A program made the translations under genes and the position numbers. Of a stretch of 64,000 nucleotides of DNA, positions 16,147 to 26,267 are shown one piece after another. The first letter of the stretch is position 1. Each line of letters opens with the position of its first letter. The notes beneath the pieces were generated by a model. That model was not told the origin of the DNA. It saw only the letters and a list, made by a program, of their open reading frames with translations, and did not search any database. Source of the stretch: Pseudonocardia asaccharolytica DSM 44247 = NBRC 16224 (GTDB lineage: Bacteria; Actinomycetota; Actinomycetes; Mycobacteriales; Pseudonocardiaceae); contig NZ_AUII01000003.1 in the NCBI RefSeq assembly GCF_000423625.1, positions 124,001 through 188,000 of the forward strand. The letters run 5' to 3'.

Positions 16147-17108
16147 CGTCGGCGGTAGGCGAGCCCGGCGGCGACCGCCCCGACCACCGCCCCCGCCCCG
16201 AGGACGGTCGGCACCCCGATCCGGGCGGCCTTGCGGCCGGTCCGGAAGTCGCGGATCTGCCAGCCGCGCTCCTTGGCGATTTCGCGCAGCTCGGAGTCGG
16301 GGTTGACCGCCACCGCGGTACCCACCGCCGACAGCATCGGGACGTCGTTGACGGAGTCCGAGTACGCGCTGCAGCGCCGCAGGTCGAGGCCCTCGGCGGC
16401 GGCCAGCGCTCGGACCGCGTGCGCCTTCGCGGGTCCGTGCAGGATCTCCCCGACGAGCCGCCCGGTGTAGTGGCCATCGACGCTCTCGGCGACGGTACCC
16501 AGCGCGCCGGTCAGCTCGAGCCGCCGCGCGATGATGAGCGCGAGTTCGACCGGAGTGGCGGTGACCAGCCAGACTCGCTGGCCCGCGTCGAGGTGCATCT
16601 GGGCGAGTGCGCGGGTGCCGGCCCAGATCCGATCGGCCATCAGCTCGTCGTAGATCTCCTCGCCGAGCGCGACGACCTCGGCCACCGGACGGCCGGCGAC
16701 GAACGACAGCGCGGTATCGCGGTGCCCGGCGATTCCGCTCCGGTCCTCGCGCCCGCCGACCCGGAACTTCAGCTGTTCCCAGGCGAACCCGGCGAGGTCC
16801 GCCGTGGTGAAGAACTTGCGCGCGGCCAGTCCCCGGGCGAAGTGGAAGATGGACGCGCCGACCATCATCGTGTTGTCGACGTCGAAGAACGCCGCCGCGG
16901 TGAGATCGGTGGGCGGGGCCTCGGCCGAGGCGGCCGACTCGCCCGCGGCCAGTGCCGCCGCGGCGGATGCCTCACCGGCGCGCTGGGCGGGGTCGCGCGC
17001 GGCCGGGTAATCGTGCAGAGTGGACGATTCGGCGACACCATCCACCGTGGGTCGTCCGTCGTCGCGGGGGTCTGGTTCCCCGGGGCTGCCAGCACCCTCT
17101 CCAACCAC
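16143..17108 (-). CDS. HAD-IB family phosphatase (SerB1-like)
   Basis: A 321-aa HAD hydrolase. Motif [12 protein letters not shown], motif [10 protein letters not shown], the motif III lysine in GPAKAHAV and motif [14 protein letters not shown] are all intact, with a helical cap between I and II. A hydrophobic C-terminal stretch ([10 protein letters not shown]) may anchor it. This group, called SerB1 in mycobacteria, may dephosphorylate phosphoserine or a phospholipid head group; the substrate is not known. GTG 17108 is chosen because GGAGG stands 7 nt upstream. The first 75 residues are low-complexity. The stop codon overlaps the convergent acyltransferase stop. Confidence 0.85.
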   Translation of the reverse strand: MVGEGAGSPGEPDPRDDGRPTVDGVAESSTLHDYPAARDPAQRAGEASAAAALAAGESAASAEAPPTDLTAAAFFDVDNTMMVGASIFHFARGLAARKFFTTADLAGFAWEQLKFRVGGREDRSGIAGHRDTALSFVAGRPVAEVVALGEEIYDELMADRIWAGTRALAQMHLDAGQRVWLVTATPVELALIIARRLELTGALGTVAESVDGHYTGRLVGEILHGPAKAHAVRALAAAEGLDLRRCSAYSDSVNDVPMLSAVGTAVAVNPDSELREIAKERGWQIRDFRTGRKAARIGVPTVLGAGAVVGAVAAGLAYRRR

Positions 17109-17278
17109 CTGCGGGCCTCCGATAGACCGAATGACGAACCTCCTCAGCCTACTGTCGCCGCCCGGTCGTGAAAGCGATGTGTCACGTTCGGCGAGCGCCG
17201 CGCCACCGACAGCGTCCATCGGTGCAGGATGACGAGGCCGCCGTGGTTTCGGACGGCGGCCTCGTGTCCGGCTCGGGG

Positions 17279-18685
17279 TCAGCCGATCGTGATGCCCGGC
17301 AGCCCCGGTAGCAGCGGTGGCAGCGTGATCGGTGGCAGCAGCGAACCGGAGCCCTCCCGGCCGCTGGTCGGAGCCGCCGTGGTGGTGTCCCCGGCCGAGG
17401 GGGTGCCGTCCCCGACCCCGACCCCACCGAGCGGGGTCTGATCGGGCGTGAGGCCGGACAGCAGGCCGCCCTCGGAGCTCGGCTCGGTGGGCTCGGCGGC
17501 CTCGCCGGGATCGGTCGAGGTGGCCGGACCGCTGCCGGGCGAGCTGGGGGACACTCCTGGCGACGACGGCTGCGAGGTACCCGTCAGGCCCGTCGCGGCA
17601 CCGGCATCGGGCCGCGGGATGCAGGCGCCCTCGGCCGGGAGTGGGCCGAGATCGTCGACGGCCCCCGAGGTGACCTCGCTGCAGGACATCCGGGTCCGCA
17701 GCGCGTCGGCACGATCCTGCAACCGCTCGAGCAGCACCATGGACTGATCCGCCTCGGCCACCGTCGGGATGGGCAGCGCGGCGCGGAGGGCGGCCAGCCG
17801 GGCGGCCTGCGTGGCGGCCCACGTCCGAAGGTCCATCAGCCATGCGCCCGTGGCCTGCGGATCGGCGAGCAGCATCCGCGACCCTTCGCTCGCGGCGGAG
17901 TCGAACTCGCCAATGGTGGACTCCAGCAGCGCCGGATCGGGGGCCGAGGTCCGTTGCCGGGCCACGAGCTGCTCGACCTCATCCAGCCGGATGGCGGCGA
18001 GATGCAGGTGGCGGCGGGCCCTCGCCTCGTCATCGAAGGTCATGGCCAGGCTCGCCGACTCGGCGATCCGCTTGATCCCGTACAGCGCCTCACCGGGCAG
18101 CGCGTCGCGACTGGCGAACACCCCGCCGCCGGCGATCACGATCATGAGGAGCAGCGCGGCCGCGGACAGCACACCGACGCGCCTGCGCGGGCTGCGGGTG
18201 CCGGGGCGGGTCCGGTCGGCCGCTCGCCGCGGCAACGTGTGCCGGCCCCCGCGCCTGCGCGGAATACCGTGGCTGACCGTCGTGGCGGCGGTGCCGGGCC
18301 CGTCGTCGGGCGGCCCGGCCGCGGGCACGGGAGGCAGCTGCACCGTTCGCTCGGTGTCGGTCTCGTCGCCGACCGAAGGCGGTGCGGCGTCGAGCGGTGG
18401 GGTCTGGCCGGGCGGTGCGGTCTGGCCGGGGGGCGGCGTCGGGGAGTCCTCGTCCTGGTCGGTGCCGCTGTGTTCGGCCAGCGCGGCGAACAGCCGCGCG
18501 CGCATCCGCGCCGTCGCATCGGGATCTGGGGACAGCGACGTCCGGCTGCGGTCCAGCGCGGCCGCCAGCGCCACCTCGTGCGCCAGCTCGTCCGCGGCGG
18601 GAGGCCCGGTTGTTGCGGCGTCCTCGTCCGCGGCGAACCGCTGTTCGTCCTTGCCCTGTCCCGCGGGCATGTTGGCCGTCCTCAC
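17279..18685 (-). CDS. DUF5667 membrane protein, probable anti-sigma factor
   Basis: About 468 aa. A cytosolic N-terminal part of about 175 residues, Pro- and Arg-rich, is followed by one membrane helix ([19 protein letters not shown]). The outside domain begins [17 protein letters not shown], the hallmark of DUF5667, is helical, and ends in a long Pro/Ser/Thr/Gly tail. It lies downstream of the BldN-like sigma gene on the same strand, the position of RsbN, the anti-sigma of BldN in Streptomyces. I infer that it holds the sigma factor at the membrane. The start could be GTG 18685 (AGGGA upstream), ATG 18670 or ATG 18718. Confidence 0.78.
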   Translation of the reverse strand: MRTANMPAGQGKDEQRFAADEDAATTGPPAADELAHEVALAAALDRSRTSLSPDPDATARMRARLFAALAEHSGTDQDEDSPTPPPGQTAPPGQTPPLDAAPPSVGDETDTERTVQLPPVPAAGPPDDGPGTAATTVSHGIPRRRGGRHTLPRRAADRTRPGTRSPRRRVGVLSAAALLLMIVIAGGGVFASRDALPGEALYGIKRIAESASLAMTFDDEARARRHLHLAAIRLDEVEQLVARQRTSAPDPALLESTIGEFDSAASEGSRMLLADPQATGAWLMDLRTWAATQAARLAALRAALPIPTVAEADQSMVLLERLQDRADALRTRMSCSEVTSGAVDDLGPLPAEGACIPRPDAGAATGLTGTSQPSSPGVSPSSPGSGPATSTDPGEAAEPTEPSSEGGLLSGLTPDQTPLGGVGVGDGTPSAGDTTTAAPTSGREGSGSLLPPITLPPLLPGLPGITIG

Positions 18686-18845
18686 TGCATCCCTGCGCCG
18701 TCGTCGAGCACTGCGCATTGCTGACGTATACCCGCACAACGAGGCTGCCGGCCCGGGGTTACGGGGAACGGACCGTTCACCGCATCGAGTTGTTCATTCG
18801 TCGCTCGCGTAACGCCGCGGGTCGACCGGACGATGTCGTTCGCGT

Positions 18846-19790
18846 TCATCGGATGCCGTCCGGAAGCAGCTGGGCGAGCCGGCGGACCGCGCGGTGCTGA
18901 AGGGCCTTGACAGCGCCCTCGTTGCGGTTCATGAGTTGCGCGGTCTCCGCGACGGACAGGCCCTGGAGGAAGCGCAGCTGAATGCACTCCTGCTGGTCGG
19001 GGTTGAGTTTGGCGATGCAACGCAGCAGCTCGTCGTTGGTCGCGTTGGTGAGCACCTGCTGCTCGGGACCGTTGATGCTCGGGGCGTAGTCGACGATCTC
19101 GGCGGTGGTCGACTCCAACCGGTACCGGCTGGACTTGACGTGGTCGAAGATCAGGTTGCGGGCGATGGTGACGAACCAGGCGCCGATATCGCGGCCCTGA
19201 TAGCTCACCGAGCTGATTCGGCGCAGGGCCCGCACGAAGGTCTCCTGCGTGATGTCCTCGGCCAGCGTGCGGTCGCCCGTCCGGAACAGCACATAGCGGT
19301 AGACGACCTCGTGGTAGCGGTCGAACAGCTCGCTGAAGGCCGAGATGTCACCCGCCTGGCAGGCCTTGACCAGTGCCCAGGAACCGCCGTTCTCGGCGGA
19401 TGCGGCGGGTTCGGGGGCAGCCCCTGCGGCGCGCTCCGCCCGCTGCGGTCCCGGATCGGCGCCCGGAGGGGTGGCCTGCCGCTGCGGCGCGACGAGCGGG
19501 GCGGCGCCGGGCTGCGCGGCAAGATCGTCAATTCGGCCGTCGACCCTGTCGTCGCCGCGGGGAAGGCGGGGGAGCGGCATCGGCGCGCCGGGGGGCAATC
19601 CTTCGGACGGTCGGGGGCCGCCGCGGCCCTGGGCGGCTTCGAGGTGGTCAGCAGATCCGCCGGGCGCCGGAGGCGGAGGCAGGTGTGCGTCCGCGCTCCC
19701 CCGAGGGCGGACGGGTTCGGTGCGGAGCAGCCGCTGCGGTCGCATCGGTCGGGTCATGGCTCCCGGCGGGCCCGGTGCGGGGCGAGGCAC
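18846..19790 (-). CDS. bldN: BldN-like ECF sigma factor with long N-terminal extension
   Basis: A 314-aa ECF-type sigma factor. Region 2 is seen in AFSELFDRYHEVVYRYVLF and LAEDITQETFVRALRRIS; region 4 in LNPDQQECIQLRFLQGLSV and NRNEGAVKALQHRAVRRLA. About 135 low-complexity residues rich in Pro, Gly and Arg precede region 2. Streptomyces BldN also has an N-terminal pro-sequence that is removed, so this extension may be a regulatory pro-region. The start is uncertain: GTG 19790 or ATG 19757. Its partner is the DUF5667 membrane protein downstream. In Streptomyces this pair controls aerial-growth genes; that role here is inference. Confidence 0.8.
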   Translation of the reverse strand: MPRPAPGPPGAMTRPMRPQRLLRTEPVRPRGSADAHLPPPPAPGGSADHLEAAQGRGGPRPSEGLPPGAPMPLPRLPRGDDRVDGRIDDLAAQPGAAPLVAPQRQATPPGADPGPQRAERAAGAAPEPAASAENGGSWALVKACQAGDISAFSELFDRYHEVVYRYVLFRTGDRTLAEDITQETFVRALRRISSVSYQGRDIGAWFVTIARNLIFDHVKSSRYRLESTTAEIVDYAPSINGPEQQVLTNATNDELLRCIAKLNPDQQECIQLRFLQGLSVAETAQLMNRNEGAVKALQHRAVRRLAQLLPDGIR

Positions 19791-20115
19791 GGCGTGAAGG
19801 CCGGCGGTGCGCTGGCGACAACAGGCTGCATGCCACTCCCTTGGGTGAGGCTCGCGTCGAACCGCAGGGTCCGGGCGTTAGATCATGTGTAGCGGCGGAG
19901 CATACAAACGGCCTAGGCGGCCCCTGCCGCACCGTGCCGTCGGATCCCTCCGTTCCCGGTGAGCGGCTGACTACGCGCGGTCAGCGTCATCGTGCCCGAG
20001 CGTGTCTGCCGTCACGCACCGGGGGTCGGCTCGGTGCACGCGGCGACCCTCCCGCCCCGGTCCGTGACACACTCGCGGCGCCACCCGTCGACCCTGTCGA
20101 GCCGAGGAGACCGCC
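19791..20115. other. Divergent spacer between the sigma factor and the acyl-CoA synthetase
   Basis: 325 bp without a gene. It must hold the promoter of the sigma factor (leftward) and of the synthetase (rightward; GAGGAG lies before GTG 20116). I see no strong palindrome and no repeat of any other place in the window. Confidence 0.5.
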
Positions 20116-21726
20116 GTGAACGGCGCAGACAGCGCATCCGTGCCCCGGGGCGGTGGCGCGGCACTCACCAGCCCGACGCATCTCGCGGACCTCGTCGGGT
20201 GGGTCGCGCAGCGGACCCCCGACCACCCCGCGGTCGTCGATGTGACCGCCGAGCTCACGCTGACCTGGGCCGAGCTCGACGCGGCCGCGGCGGCCGAAGC
20301 GGTCAGGCTGCGCGCGGCGGGCGTCGGCCCCGGCGACCGGGTCGTGGTGCTGCTCGGCAACGGCGCGGCCTTCTGCGTGGCCCTGTTCGGCGCGTTGCGG
20401 GCCGATGCCGTGGTGGTCCCCGTCGGGCCGTCCGCCGCGCCGCGCGAGCTGGACATCATCGCCCGGGAATGCATGCCGACCGTGATCGTCGCCGATCCCG
20501 GCGGGCATCTGGCCGCCGCGGCGGGTTCCGGCCTCGGCGCCCGATGGCTGCCGGCGCCGGACGTGGCTTCCGGCCCGGTCTCGGGCAGCGGTCCGGATTC
20601 ATCGGTGAGCGGCGCACCGGAGGTCGTCGTCCCGTCGGGTGGGCAGCGCGGCGGCGAGGCGGTCGCCCTGCTCGTCTACACCTCCGGGACGACCGGCGTG
20701 CCCCGCGGCGTGCAGCTGTCGCATCGCGCGCTGCTGGTCAACCGCGAGCAGACGGCCGCGCTGCGCCCGAGCCCCGTGACACCCGTCGACCGGGTGCTGC
20801 TGACGCTGCCGCTGTTCCACATCTTCGGTCTCGGCGCCGGCCTGCTGCAGGTGTGCTGGGCGGGCGCGACCGTCGTGCTCACCGAGCGGTTCGACCCGGA
20901 GCAGGTGCTCGACACCCTCGTCCGGCACCGGGTCAGCGGCGTCGCCGGGGTGCCTTCGATGTACCGGGCGCTGCTCGACCTGCCCGCGGGGAAGCTGCGC
21001 GAGGCCTTCGCCGGGGTCCGGCTGTGCACCGCCGGCGGGGCGCCGCTCCCCGCGGGCTGGCTGGCCGAGTTCCGGGCGGTCACCGGGCTGGAGATCTTCG
21101 AGGGCTACGGGCTGACCGAGACCGGGCCGGTGCTCACCAGCACGCTGGTCGGTGGGACGGCCAAACCCGGTTCGGTCGGCCGCCCGCTGCCCGGCATCGA
21201 GCTGCGGCTCGTCGACACCGACGGCGTGGCGCTGGCCGAGCGCGAACCCGACGAACAGGGCGACGTCCTGTCCGATCCCGCGGAGGACACCGGGCTCATC
21301 GCGGTGCGCGGCCCCAACCTGTTCTCCGGGTACTGGCCCGATGGGTGGGGTGGCCCGGACGACGAGGGCTGGTTCCGCACCCCCGACGTGGGGTACCTCG
21401 ACGCCGATGGCGACCTGCATCTCGTCGACCGGTCGTCGGACCTCGTCATCGTCAGCGGCTTCAACGTCTACCCGCGCGAGGTCGAGCAGGTACTGGCCGA
21501 GCTCGACGCGATCGTCGAGGCGGCCGTCGTCGGCATCCCGGACGAGCGGACCGGTGAGGCGGTGAAGGCCGTGGTCGTGCGGGCCGAGGGAAGCGGACTG
21601 TCCGAGGACGAGATCCGCACGCACTGCGCCGCCCGGCTGGCCCGCTTCAAGGTGCCCGAGGTCATCACGTTCGTCGACGCGCTGCCGCGGACCCCGACCG
21701 GCAAGGTCGCGCGCCGCCGGCTGTGA
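20116..21726 (+). CDS. AMP-forming acyl-CoA synthetase
   Basis: A 536-aa adenylating enzyme. It has the ATP-binding loop LLVYTSGTTGVPRGVQLSH, the YGLTETGP motif, GWFRTPDVGYLDADGDLHL, the hinge region GFNVYPREVEQ and the catalytic lysine in PRTPTGKVARRRL at the C-terminus. It would activate a carboxylic acid, most likely a fatty acid, with ATP and load it onto CoA. The binding pocket does not tell the chain length. GTG 20116 follows GAGGAG. A glutaredoxin-like gene begins 24 bp downstream. Confidence 0.9.
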   Translation: MNGADSASVPRGGGAALTSPTHLADLVGWVAQRTPDHPAVVDVTAELTLTWAELDAAAAAEAVRLRAAGVGPGDRVVVLLGNGAAFCVALFGALRADAVVVPVGPSAAPRELDIIARECMPTVIVADPGGHLAAAAGSGLGARWLPAPDVASGPVSGSGPDSSVSGAPEVVVPSGGQRGGEAVALLVYTSGTTGVPRGVQLSHRALLVNREQTAALRPSPVTPVDRVLLTLPLFHIFGLGAGLLQVCWAGATVVLTERFDPEQVLDTLVRHRVSGVAGVPSMYRALLDLPAGKLREAFAGVRLCTAGGAPLPAGWLAEFRAVTGLEIFEGYGLTETGPVLTSTLVGGTAKPGSVGRPLPGIELRLVDTDGVALAEREPDEQGDVLSDPAEDTGLIAVRGPNLFSGYWPDGWGGPDDEGWFRTPDVGYLDADGDLHLVDRSSDLVIVSGFNVYPREVEQVLAELDAIVEAAVVGIPDERTGEAVKAVVVRAEGSGLSEDEIRTHCAARLARFKVPEVITFVDALPRTPTGKVARRRL

Positions 21727-21750
21727 ACGCCCTCGGGAAAAGGGGAGAAC

Positions 21751-21996
21751 ATGTCCGATGGACCCCGGGTCACCGTGCTGACCCGCGACGGGTGCACCGC
21801 CTGCACGGCGGCGGAGGCGGACGTCGAACGGATCTGCGACGAGCTCGGCGTCGGCTGGGTCGCGGTCGACGTCGATGGGCAGGCCGAGCTGCGCGCCGAG
21901 TACGGCGACCGGGTTCCAGTGATCATGGTCGACGGCCGGGAGCACGGCTTTTGGCGGGTGGAGGAGGCGCGGCTGCGGGCCGCGCTGGCCTGCTGA
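21751..21996 (+). CDS. Glutaredoxin-like thiol protein
   Basis: An 81-aa thioredoxin-fold protein with the redox pair C15-x-x-C18 (DGCTAC) and the cis-proline in DRVPVIMVDG. It is the short single-domain form (Rv0508 position in the mycobacterial order before hemA). It would reduce disulfides or mixed disulfides in the cytoplasm, with mycothiol or a thioredoxin-type reductase as likely partner in actinobacteria. It lies between the acyl-CoA synthetase and the fasciclin lipoprotein; all three run the same way with 17-24 bp gaps. Confidence 0.85.
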   Translation: MSDGPRVTVLTRDGCTACTAAEADVERICDELGVGWVAVDVDGQAELRAEYGDRVPVIMVDGREHGFWRVEEARLRAALAC

Positions 21997-22013
21997 CCGA
22001 GGAGGTACCACCA

Positions 22014-22706
22014 GTGCGGAGGGTTCGGCGATGGGCGGCAACCGGCGTGCTGGCGGCTCTGGTCTGCGGCCTCGCGGCCTGTTCCGACGCGGCCACCGGT
22101 CCGGCGGCGGCCACGGCCGCCGCAGACCCGCCACCGGTCACGGCGCAGGCCGAGGCCCCGCAGCCGGCGAGGTCGGGCGACGGCGTGACGACGAGCGCCG
22201 ACGTGTTCGGCCCGGAGTGCGACCGGCTGCCGCAGGGGGAGGCTCCCGGCTCGCCGGCCGCCACGAGCGCGCAGCCGGTGGCCGGTGCGATCGCCGCCAA
22301 CCCGTTGCTGACCACGCTGGCAGGCGCGGTCGACGCCGTCCCGGGGCTGGCTGACGCGCTCGACACCCAGGAGGGAGTCACCGTCTTCGCACCGGCCGAC
22401 CCGGCGTTCGACGCGCTGCGGACGCAGCTGGGGGACCAGCGGTTCGAAACCCTGCTCGACAGCCCGAACGAGCTCGATGCGCTGCTGTCCTCGCACGTGG
22501 TTCCCCGGCGCCACACCGCCGCGGACCTCGTCGCCGCGGGCCGGGTCACCCAGCTCGCGGGCGGTACCGTGCGGATCGGCGGGACCGCGGCCGCGCCGAC
22601 CCCGACCGACGGCGCGGGCGCGATCGCCACTGTGCTGTGCGGCAACATTCCCACGGCCAACGCGACCGTCTTCGTGATCGACAAGGTGCTCGTCCCGGCC
22701 GGCTGA
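22014..22706 (+). CDS. Fasciclin (FAS1) domain lipoprotein
   Basis: A 230-aa secreted lipoprotein. A Tat/Sec-type basic start and hydrophobic core end in the lipobox LAAC (C23), followed by a flexible Ala/Pro linker. One FAS1 domain then begins NPLLTTLAGAVDAVPGLADA, with VTVFAPADPAFDAL, LLSSHVVPRR and ATVFVIDKVLVP, the two conserved regions of the fold. The nearest familiar proteins are MPT70/MPT83-type surface proteins. It probably works at the cell surface in adhesion or in sensing. The GTG at 22014 has AGGAGG 8 nt upstream. Confidence 0.87.
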   Translation: MRRVRRWAATGVLAALVCGLAACSDAATGPAAATAAADPPPVTAQAEAPQPARSGDGVTTSADVFGPECDRLPQGEAPGSPAATSAQPVAGAIAANPLLTTLAGAVDAVPGLADALDTQEGVTVFAPADPAFDALRTQLGDQRFETLLDSPNELDALLSSHVVPRRHTAADLVAAGRVTQLAGGTVRIGGTAAAPTPTDGAGAIATVLCGNIPTANATVFVIDKVLVPAG

Positions 22707-22891
22707 CGAACGCGATGAACACCACACCCGGCAGGCCCGCGACTGCGGCCTGGGTCACGAGTGAGGCGCCGAGCTGCCCAATGACCCTCCGGAGCGCGTC
22801 GAAACGGGCGGTGAACGGCTGTTGCCGGGCGGTCACCGGCCCCTTTCGAGGGCCCCGACCACCGGGCCGGACCGCGACCAAGATCGCTACT
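22707..22891. other. Non-coding spacer upstream of the rex promoter
   Basis: With the promoter and leader of rex, the gap from the lipoprotein stop to the rex start is 327 bp. This left part holds GC-rich inverted pieces but no gene I can support. An antisense frame runs over it, with a hydrophobic stretch, but it also crosses the lipoprotein gene. Confidence 0.4.
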
Positions 22892-22909
22892 TTGTGCGTG
22901 CCTTCACAA
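22892..22909 (+). promoter_or_regulatory. Candidate Rex operator in the rex promoter
   Basis: TTGTGCGTGCCTTCACAA: TTGTG and TTCACAA match the outer parts of the Rex site known from Streptomyces (TGTGAAC-N2-GTTCACA). The site covers a possible -35 (TTGTGC, 22892-22897) of a promoter whose -10 is TACCGT (22915-22920) at 17 bp. A repressor bound here would block the promoter, which fits autoregulation of rex-hemACD. Confidence 0.65.
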
Positions 22910-23033
22910 GCGGCTACCGTGTTCCTCAGACGCCAGCCCACAGGCCCCGGTCGCTCCCGGGTCTCGCCTGCTGCGCCCGATCCGCATCCTGTCGCGGACC
23001 GTAGAGAACGGACGAACTCGAGGAGACGCCAGC

Positions 23034-23792
23034 GTGACGTTGCGATCGCACGCAGGTTCCTCGGCCCGCGCCGGCGGCGCCTCCCGGACGGCCGCGAAGC
23101 TGGCGCGCTCGATTCCCGAGGCCACCGTCGCGCGGCTGGCCGTGTACCTGCGCATCCTGGGTGAGCTCGCCGAGCAGGGCGCGGACACGGTGTCCAGCGA
23201 GGAGCTCGCCGCGGCCACCGGCGTCAACTCCGCCAAGCTCCGCAAGGACCTGTCCTACGTCGGCTCCTACGGCATCCGGGGAGTCGGCTACGAGGTCGTG
23301 CCGCTGCACCACGAGATCGAGCGGACGCTGGGGCTGGACCAGAAACAGGCCGTCGCACTGATCGGGGTGGGTAACCTCGGCCACGCGCTGGCGGGTTACG
23401 GCGGGTTCGGCGGTCGTGGCTTCCCGGTGACGGCGATGTTCGACGTGGACCCCGATATCGTCGGCATCCGCATCAACGGCATCCTTGTCGATCATGTACG
23501 CGATATCTCCGCGGTGTGCGCCGCGCGCGGGGTGACCATCGGCATGATCGCCACACCCGGCTCGGCCGCACAGGCGGTCTGCGACCAGTTGGTGGACGCG
23601 GGCGTCGAGTGCATCCTCAACTTCGCGCCCGTCGTGCTCCAGGTCCCGGATCGGGTCGAGGTACGCAAGGTCGACCTCGCGGTCGAGCTGCAGATCCTGG
23701 CATTCCACGTGGCGCGCAGACGGGTCGCGGGTACGGACGGGTCCGAGCCGGCGAAGGGTGCGACGAACGGATCGGTGGTGCTGCCCCGGTGA
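23034..23792 (+). CDS. rex: Redox-sensing transcriptional repressor Rex
   Basis: A 252-aa repressor. The N-terminal winged helix (about residues 20-85) includes SSEELAAATGVNSAKLRKDL and SYVGSYGIRGVGY. A Rossmann domain follows with ALIGVGNLGHALAGY and a C-terminal helix for domain swapping. Rex binds operator DNA when NAD+ is high and lets go when NADH rises, so it turns on respiratory genes at low oxygen. GTG 23034 has GAGGAG upstream. The gene heads rex-hemA-hemC-hemD as in Streptomyces, and a Rex-like site lies in its own promoter. Confidence 0.95.
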   Translation: MTLRSHAGSSARAGGASRTAAKLARSIPEATVARLAVYLRILGELAEQGADTVSSEELAAATGVNSAKLRKDLSYVGSYGIRGVGYEVVPLHHEIERTLGLDQKQAVALIGVGNLGHALAGYGGFGGRGFPVTAMFDVDPDIVGIRINGILVDHVRDISAVCAARGVTIGMIATPGSAAQAVCDQLVDAGVECILNFAPVVLQVPDRVEVRKVDLAVELQILAFHVARRRVAGTDGSEPAKGATNGSVVLPR

Positions 23793-23862
23793 GCAGGCTT
23801 GCGAGCGAGTCGATGACCTGGCTCCTGCGTGGGATGCTTCCTGAGCGCGGCGAGGGAGTGCG

Positions 23863-25245
23863 ATGAGCGTCTTGGTGGTCGGGATGTCGCACCGCAGCGC
23901 GCCCGTCGAAGTGCTGGAACGGGCTGCTGTGGGCGGCGAGGACGTCGCCAAGCTGTTGGACGAGATGCTGCGTGGCGAGCACGTGAGCGAGGTCGTCCTG
24001 CTCTCGACGTGCAACCGGATCGAGGTCTACGCGGTCGTCGACGCGTTCCACGGCGGTCTCGCGGACGTCTCCGCGGTGCTCGGAAGGCACACCGGCCTTC
24101 CGCTGGCCGAGCTCACCGAGCACCTCTACGTGCACTACGCCGCGTCCGCGGTGGCGCACCTGCTGTCCGTCGCCGCCGGCCTCGACTCGATGGTGGTCGG
24201 GGAGTCGCAGATCCTCGGCCAGCTGCGCGGCGCGTACGCGGCTGCCGACGAGGCCGGTTCGGTCGGTCGGGCGCTGCACGAGCTGGCCCAGCACGCGCTG
24301 CGGGTCGGCAAGCGGGTGCACGCCAGCACCGGGATCGACGCCGCGGGCGCGTCCGTCGTCTCCGAGGTGCTCGTCGACGCCGCACGGGTGCTCGGCCGCA
24401 CCGTCGGGGATCTCGCCGGCACCAAGGCCGTCGTCGTCGGGGCCGGTGCGATGGGCGCGCTCGCCGCCGCGCACCTGCGCCGCTGCGGGGCCGCCGAGAT
24501 CGTCGTGCTGAACCGCACGCCGGACCGGGCCGATCGGCTTGCCGAGAAGAGCACCGCCCAGGGCACGCCCACCCGCGCCGGGCGGCTCGCCGACCTCACC
24601 TCCGAGCTGGTCGACGCCGACCTGATGGTGGCCGCCACCGGCGCGATCGGCGCCGTCGTCGAACGCGCCACGGTCGCCGAGGCCACCGCGGCGCGCCCCG
24701 ACCGGCCGCTCGCGGTCTGCGACCTCGGGCTGCCGCGCGCCGTGGATCCCGGCGTCGCGACCGTTCCGGGGGTCACCGTCATCGACCTCATCACGTTGCA
24801 GCGCAGGCTCACCCGCGGAACCAGCGGGGGCGCCGTCGCCGCGGCCAAGGCGATGGTGGCCGAGGAGACGCAGGCCTATCTCGCGGCGCAGCGCTCCGCC
24901 GAGGTCACCCCGACCGTCACCGCGCTGCGCAGGCGGGCCTCCGAGGTCGTGGATGCCGAGCTGCTGCGGCTGTCGGCGCGGTTGCCCGATCTCGACGAGA
25001 ACGTGCGCGAGGAGTTCACCCGCACCGTCCGCCGCGTCGTAGACAAGCTGCTGCACACCCCGACGGTGCAGGTCAAACGGCTGGCGGAGGGCCCGGACGG
25101 CGGCAGCTACGCCCTGGCGCTGCGCAAACTGTTCGAGCTTGACCCACAGACCCCCGCGGCCGTCGCCACCCCGCTGAGCGGGGACGGCGTGCTGGCCGCG
25201 ATCGAGGCCGAGCTCGCGCCCGGCGATGAGGAGGCCGGACGATGA
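23863..25245 (+). CDS. hemA: Glutamyl-tRNA reductase HemA
   Basis: A 460-aa enzyme of the C5 pathway. It reduces glutamyl-tRNA(Glu) to glutamate-1-semialdehyde with NADPH, the first step of tetrapyrrole synthesis. The active Cys50 lies in [11 protein letters not shown], followed by [14 protein letters not shown] and the NADPH-binding site [16 protein letters not shown]. The C-terminal dimerisation helix is present. The length is normal. The gene has GGGAG before its ATG, lies 70 bp after rex, and overlaps hemC by 4 bp (ATGA). Its substrate aminomutase, hemL, is further right in the window. Confidence 0.96.
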   Translation: MSVLVVGMSHRSAPVEVLERAAVGGEDVAKLLDEMLRGEHVSEVVLLSTCNRIEVYAVVDAFHGGLADVSAVLGRHTGLPLAELTEHLYVHYAASAVAHLLSVAAGLDSMVVGESQILGQLRGAYAAADEAGSVGRALHELAQHALRVGKRVHASTGIDAAGASVVSEVLVDAARVLGRTVGDLAGTKAVVVGAGAMGALAAAHLRRCGAAEIVVLNRTPDRADRLAEKSTAQGTPTRAGRLADLTSELVDADLMVAATGAIGAVVERATVAEATAARPDRPLAVCDLGLPRAVDPGVATVPGVTVIDLITLQRRLTRGTSGGAVAAAKAMVAEETQAYLAAQRSAEVTPTVTALRRRASEVVDAELLRLSARLPDLDENVREEFTRTVRRVVDKLLHTPTVQVKRLAEGPDGGSYALALRKLFELDPQTPAAVATPLSGDGVLAAIEAELAPGDEEAGR

Positions 25246-26267
25246 GCCCGATGTCGCAGACCCAGCCGTTGCGGGTCGGCACCCGCGGCAGCGCGCTCGC
25301 GATGGCCCAGGCAGGAGGGGTCGCCGATCGCATCCGCACCGCGGGAAGGCCCACCGAGCTGGTGCCGGTGGCCACGCCGGGCGACCAGTCGTCGGCGCCG
25401 GTCGCCGAGCTGGGCGTGGGGGTGTTCGTCTCGGCGCTGCGCGACGCACTCGCCGCCGGCGAGGTCGACGTGGCGATCCACTCGTTCAAGGATCTGCCGA
25501 CCGCCTCCGACCCGCGGCTCGTGCTGGCCGCGGTGCCGGCCAGAGAGGACCCCCGCGACGCGCTGGTCGCTCGCGACGGCCGGGTGCTCGGCGAGCTTCC
25601 GGCCGGGTCGCGAGTCGGCACCGGCTCGCCGCGGCGGGCGGCCCAGCTGCGGGCGTTGGGGTTGGGGCTGGAGATCGTCCCGATCCGGGGCAACGTCGAC
25701 AGCCGGATCCAGAAGGTGCGTTCGGGCGAGCTCGACGCCGTGGTCCTCGCCGCGGCCGGGCTGCGCAGGCTGGGCCGGGTGAACGAGGCATCCGAGCTGC
25801 TCGACCCGCTGCAGATGCTGCCGGCCCCCGCACAGGGTGCGCTGGCCGTGGAATGCCGGGCGGGTGCGCCCGGCAGCGCCGAGCACGAACTCGCCCGGTT
25901 CCTCGCGGAGACGCTCGACGATCCCGCGGCACGGGCCGCGGCAAGCGCCGAGCGGGCGGTGCTCGCGACGTTGGAGGCCGGCTGCAGCGCTCCGGTCGGC
26001 GCGCTTGCCGACGTGGTGTCCGACTGGGAGACGACACCCGGCTCCGCCGGGGAGAGTGACGAGGGTCGGGCGGTCGACCGCCTTTCGCTGCGCGCGGTGG
26101 TCGGTACGGCGGACGGCGGGCTGGTGCGCGCCTCCGCGATGGGAGAGATGGACGACGCCGAGAAGCTCGGCGCGGCGCTGGCCGCCGAGCTTCTCGACAT
26201 GGGCGCCGAGATCCTGCCTGGTACGGCCGGGCGCCCGCAGAACGCTGGATCTGGAGTTGACGAATGA
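25242..26267 (+). CDS. hemC: Hydroxymethylbilane synthase HemC
   Basis: A 341-aa porphobilinogen deaminase that joins four porphobilinogens into hydroxymethylbilane. Seen: [14 protein letters not shown] at the start, [38 protein letters not shown], and the dipyrromethane cofactor cysteine in [11 protein letters not shown] (C248). The start overlaps hemA and the end overlaps hemD, both ATGA, so the three are translationally coupled. Confidence 0.96.
   Translation: MSPMSQTQPLRVGTRGSALAMAQAGGVADRIRTAGRPTELVPVATPGDQSSAPVAELGVGVFVSALRDALAAGEVDVAIHSFKDLPTASDPRLVLAAVPAREDPRDALVARDGRVLGELPAGSRVGTGSPRRAAQLRALGLGLEIVPIRGNVDSRIQKVRSGELDAVVLAAAGLRRLGRVNEASELLDPLQMLPAPAQGALAVECRAGAPGSAEHELARFLAETLDDPAARAAASAERAVLATLEAGCSAPVGALADVVSDWETTPGSAGESDEGRAVDRLSLRAVVGTADGGLVRASAMGEMDDAEKLGAALAAELLDMGAEILPGTAGRPQNAGSGVDE

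Noticed and set aside
22546-22941. Minus-strand frame with a hydrophobic stretch in front of rex
   Set aside because: It runs through the coding part of the fasciclin lipoprotein and over the rex promoter, and has no ribosome site. A remnant of a real gene is possible but not supported.
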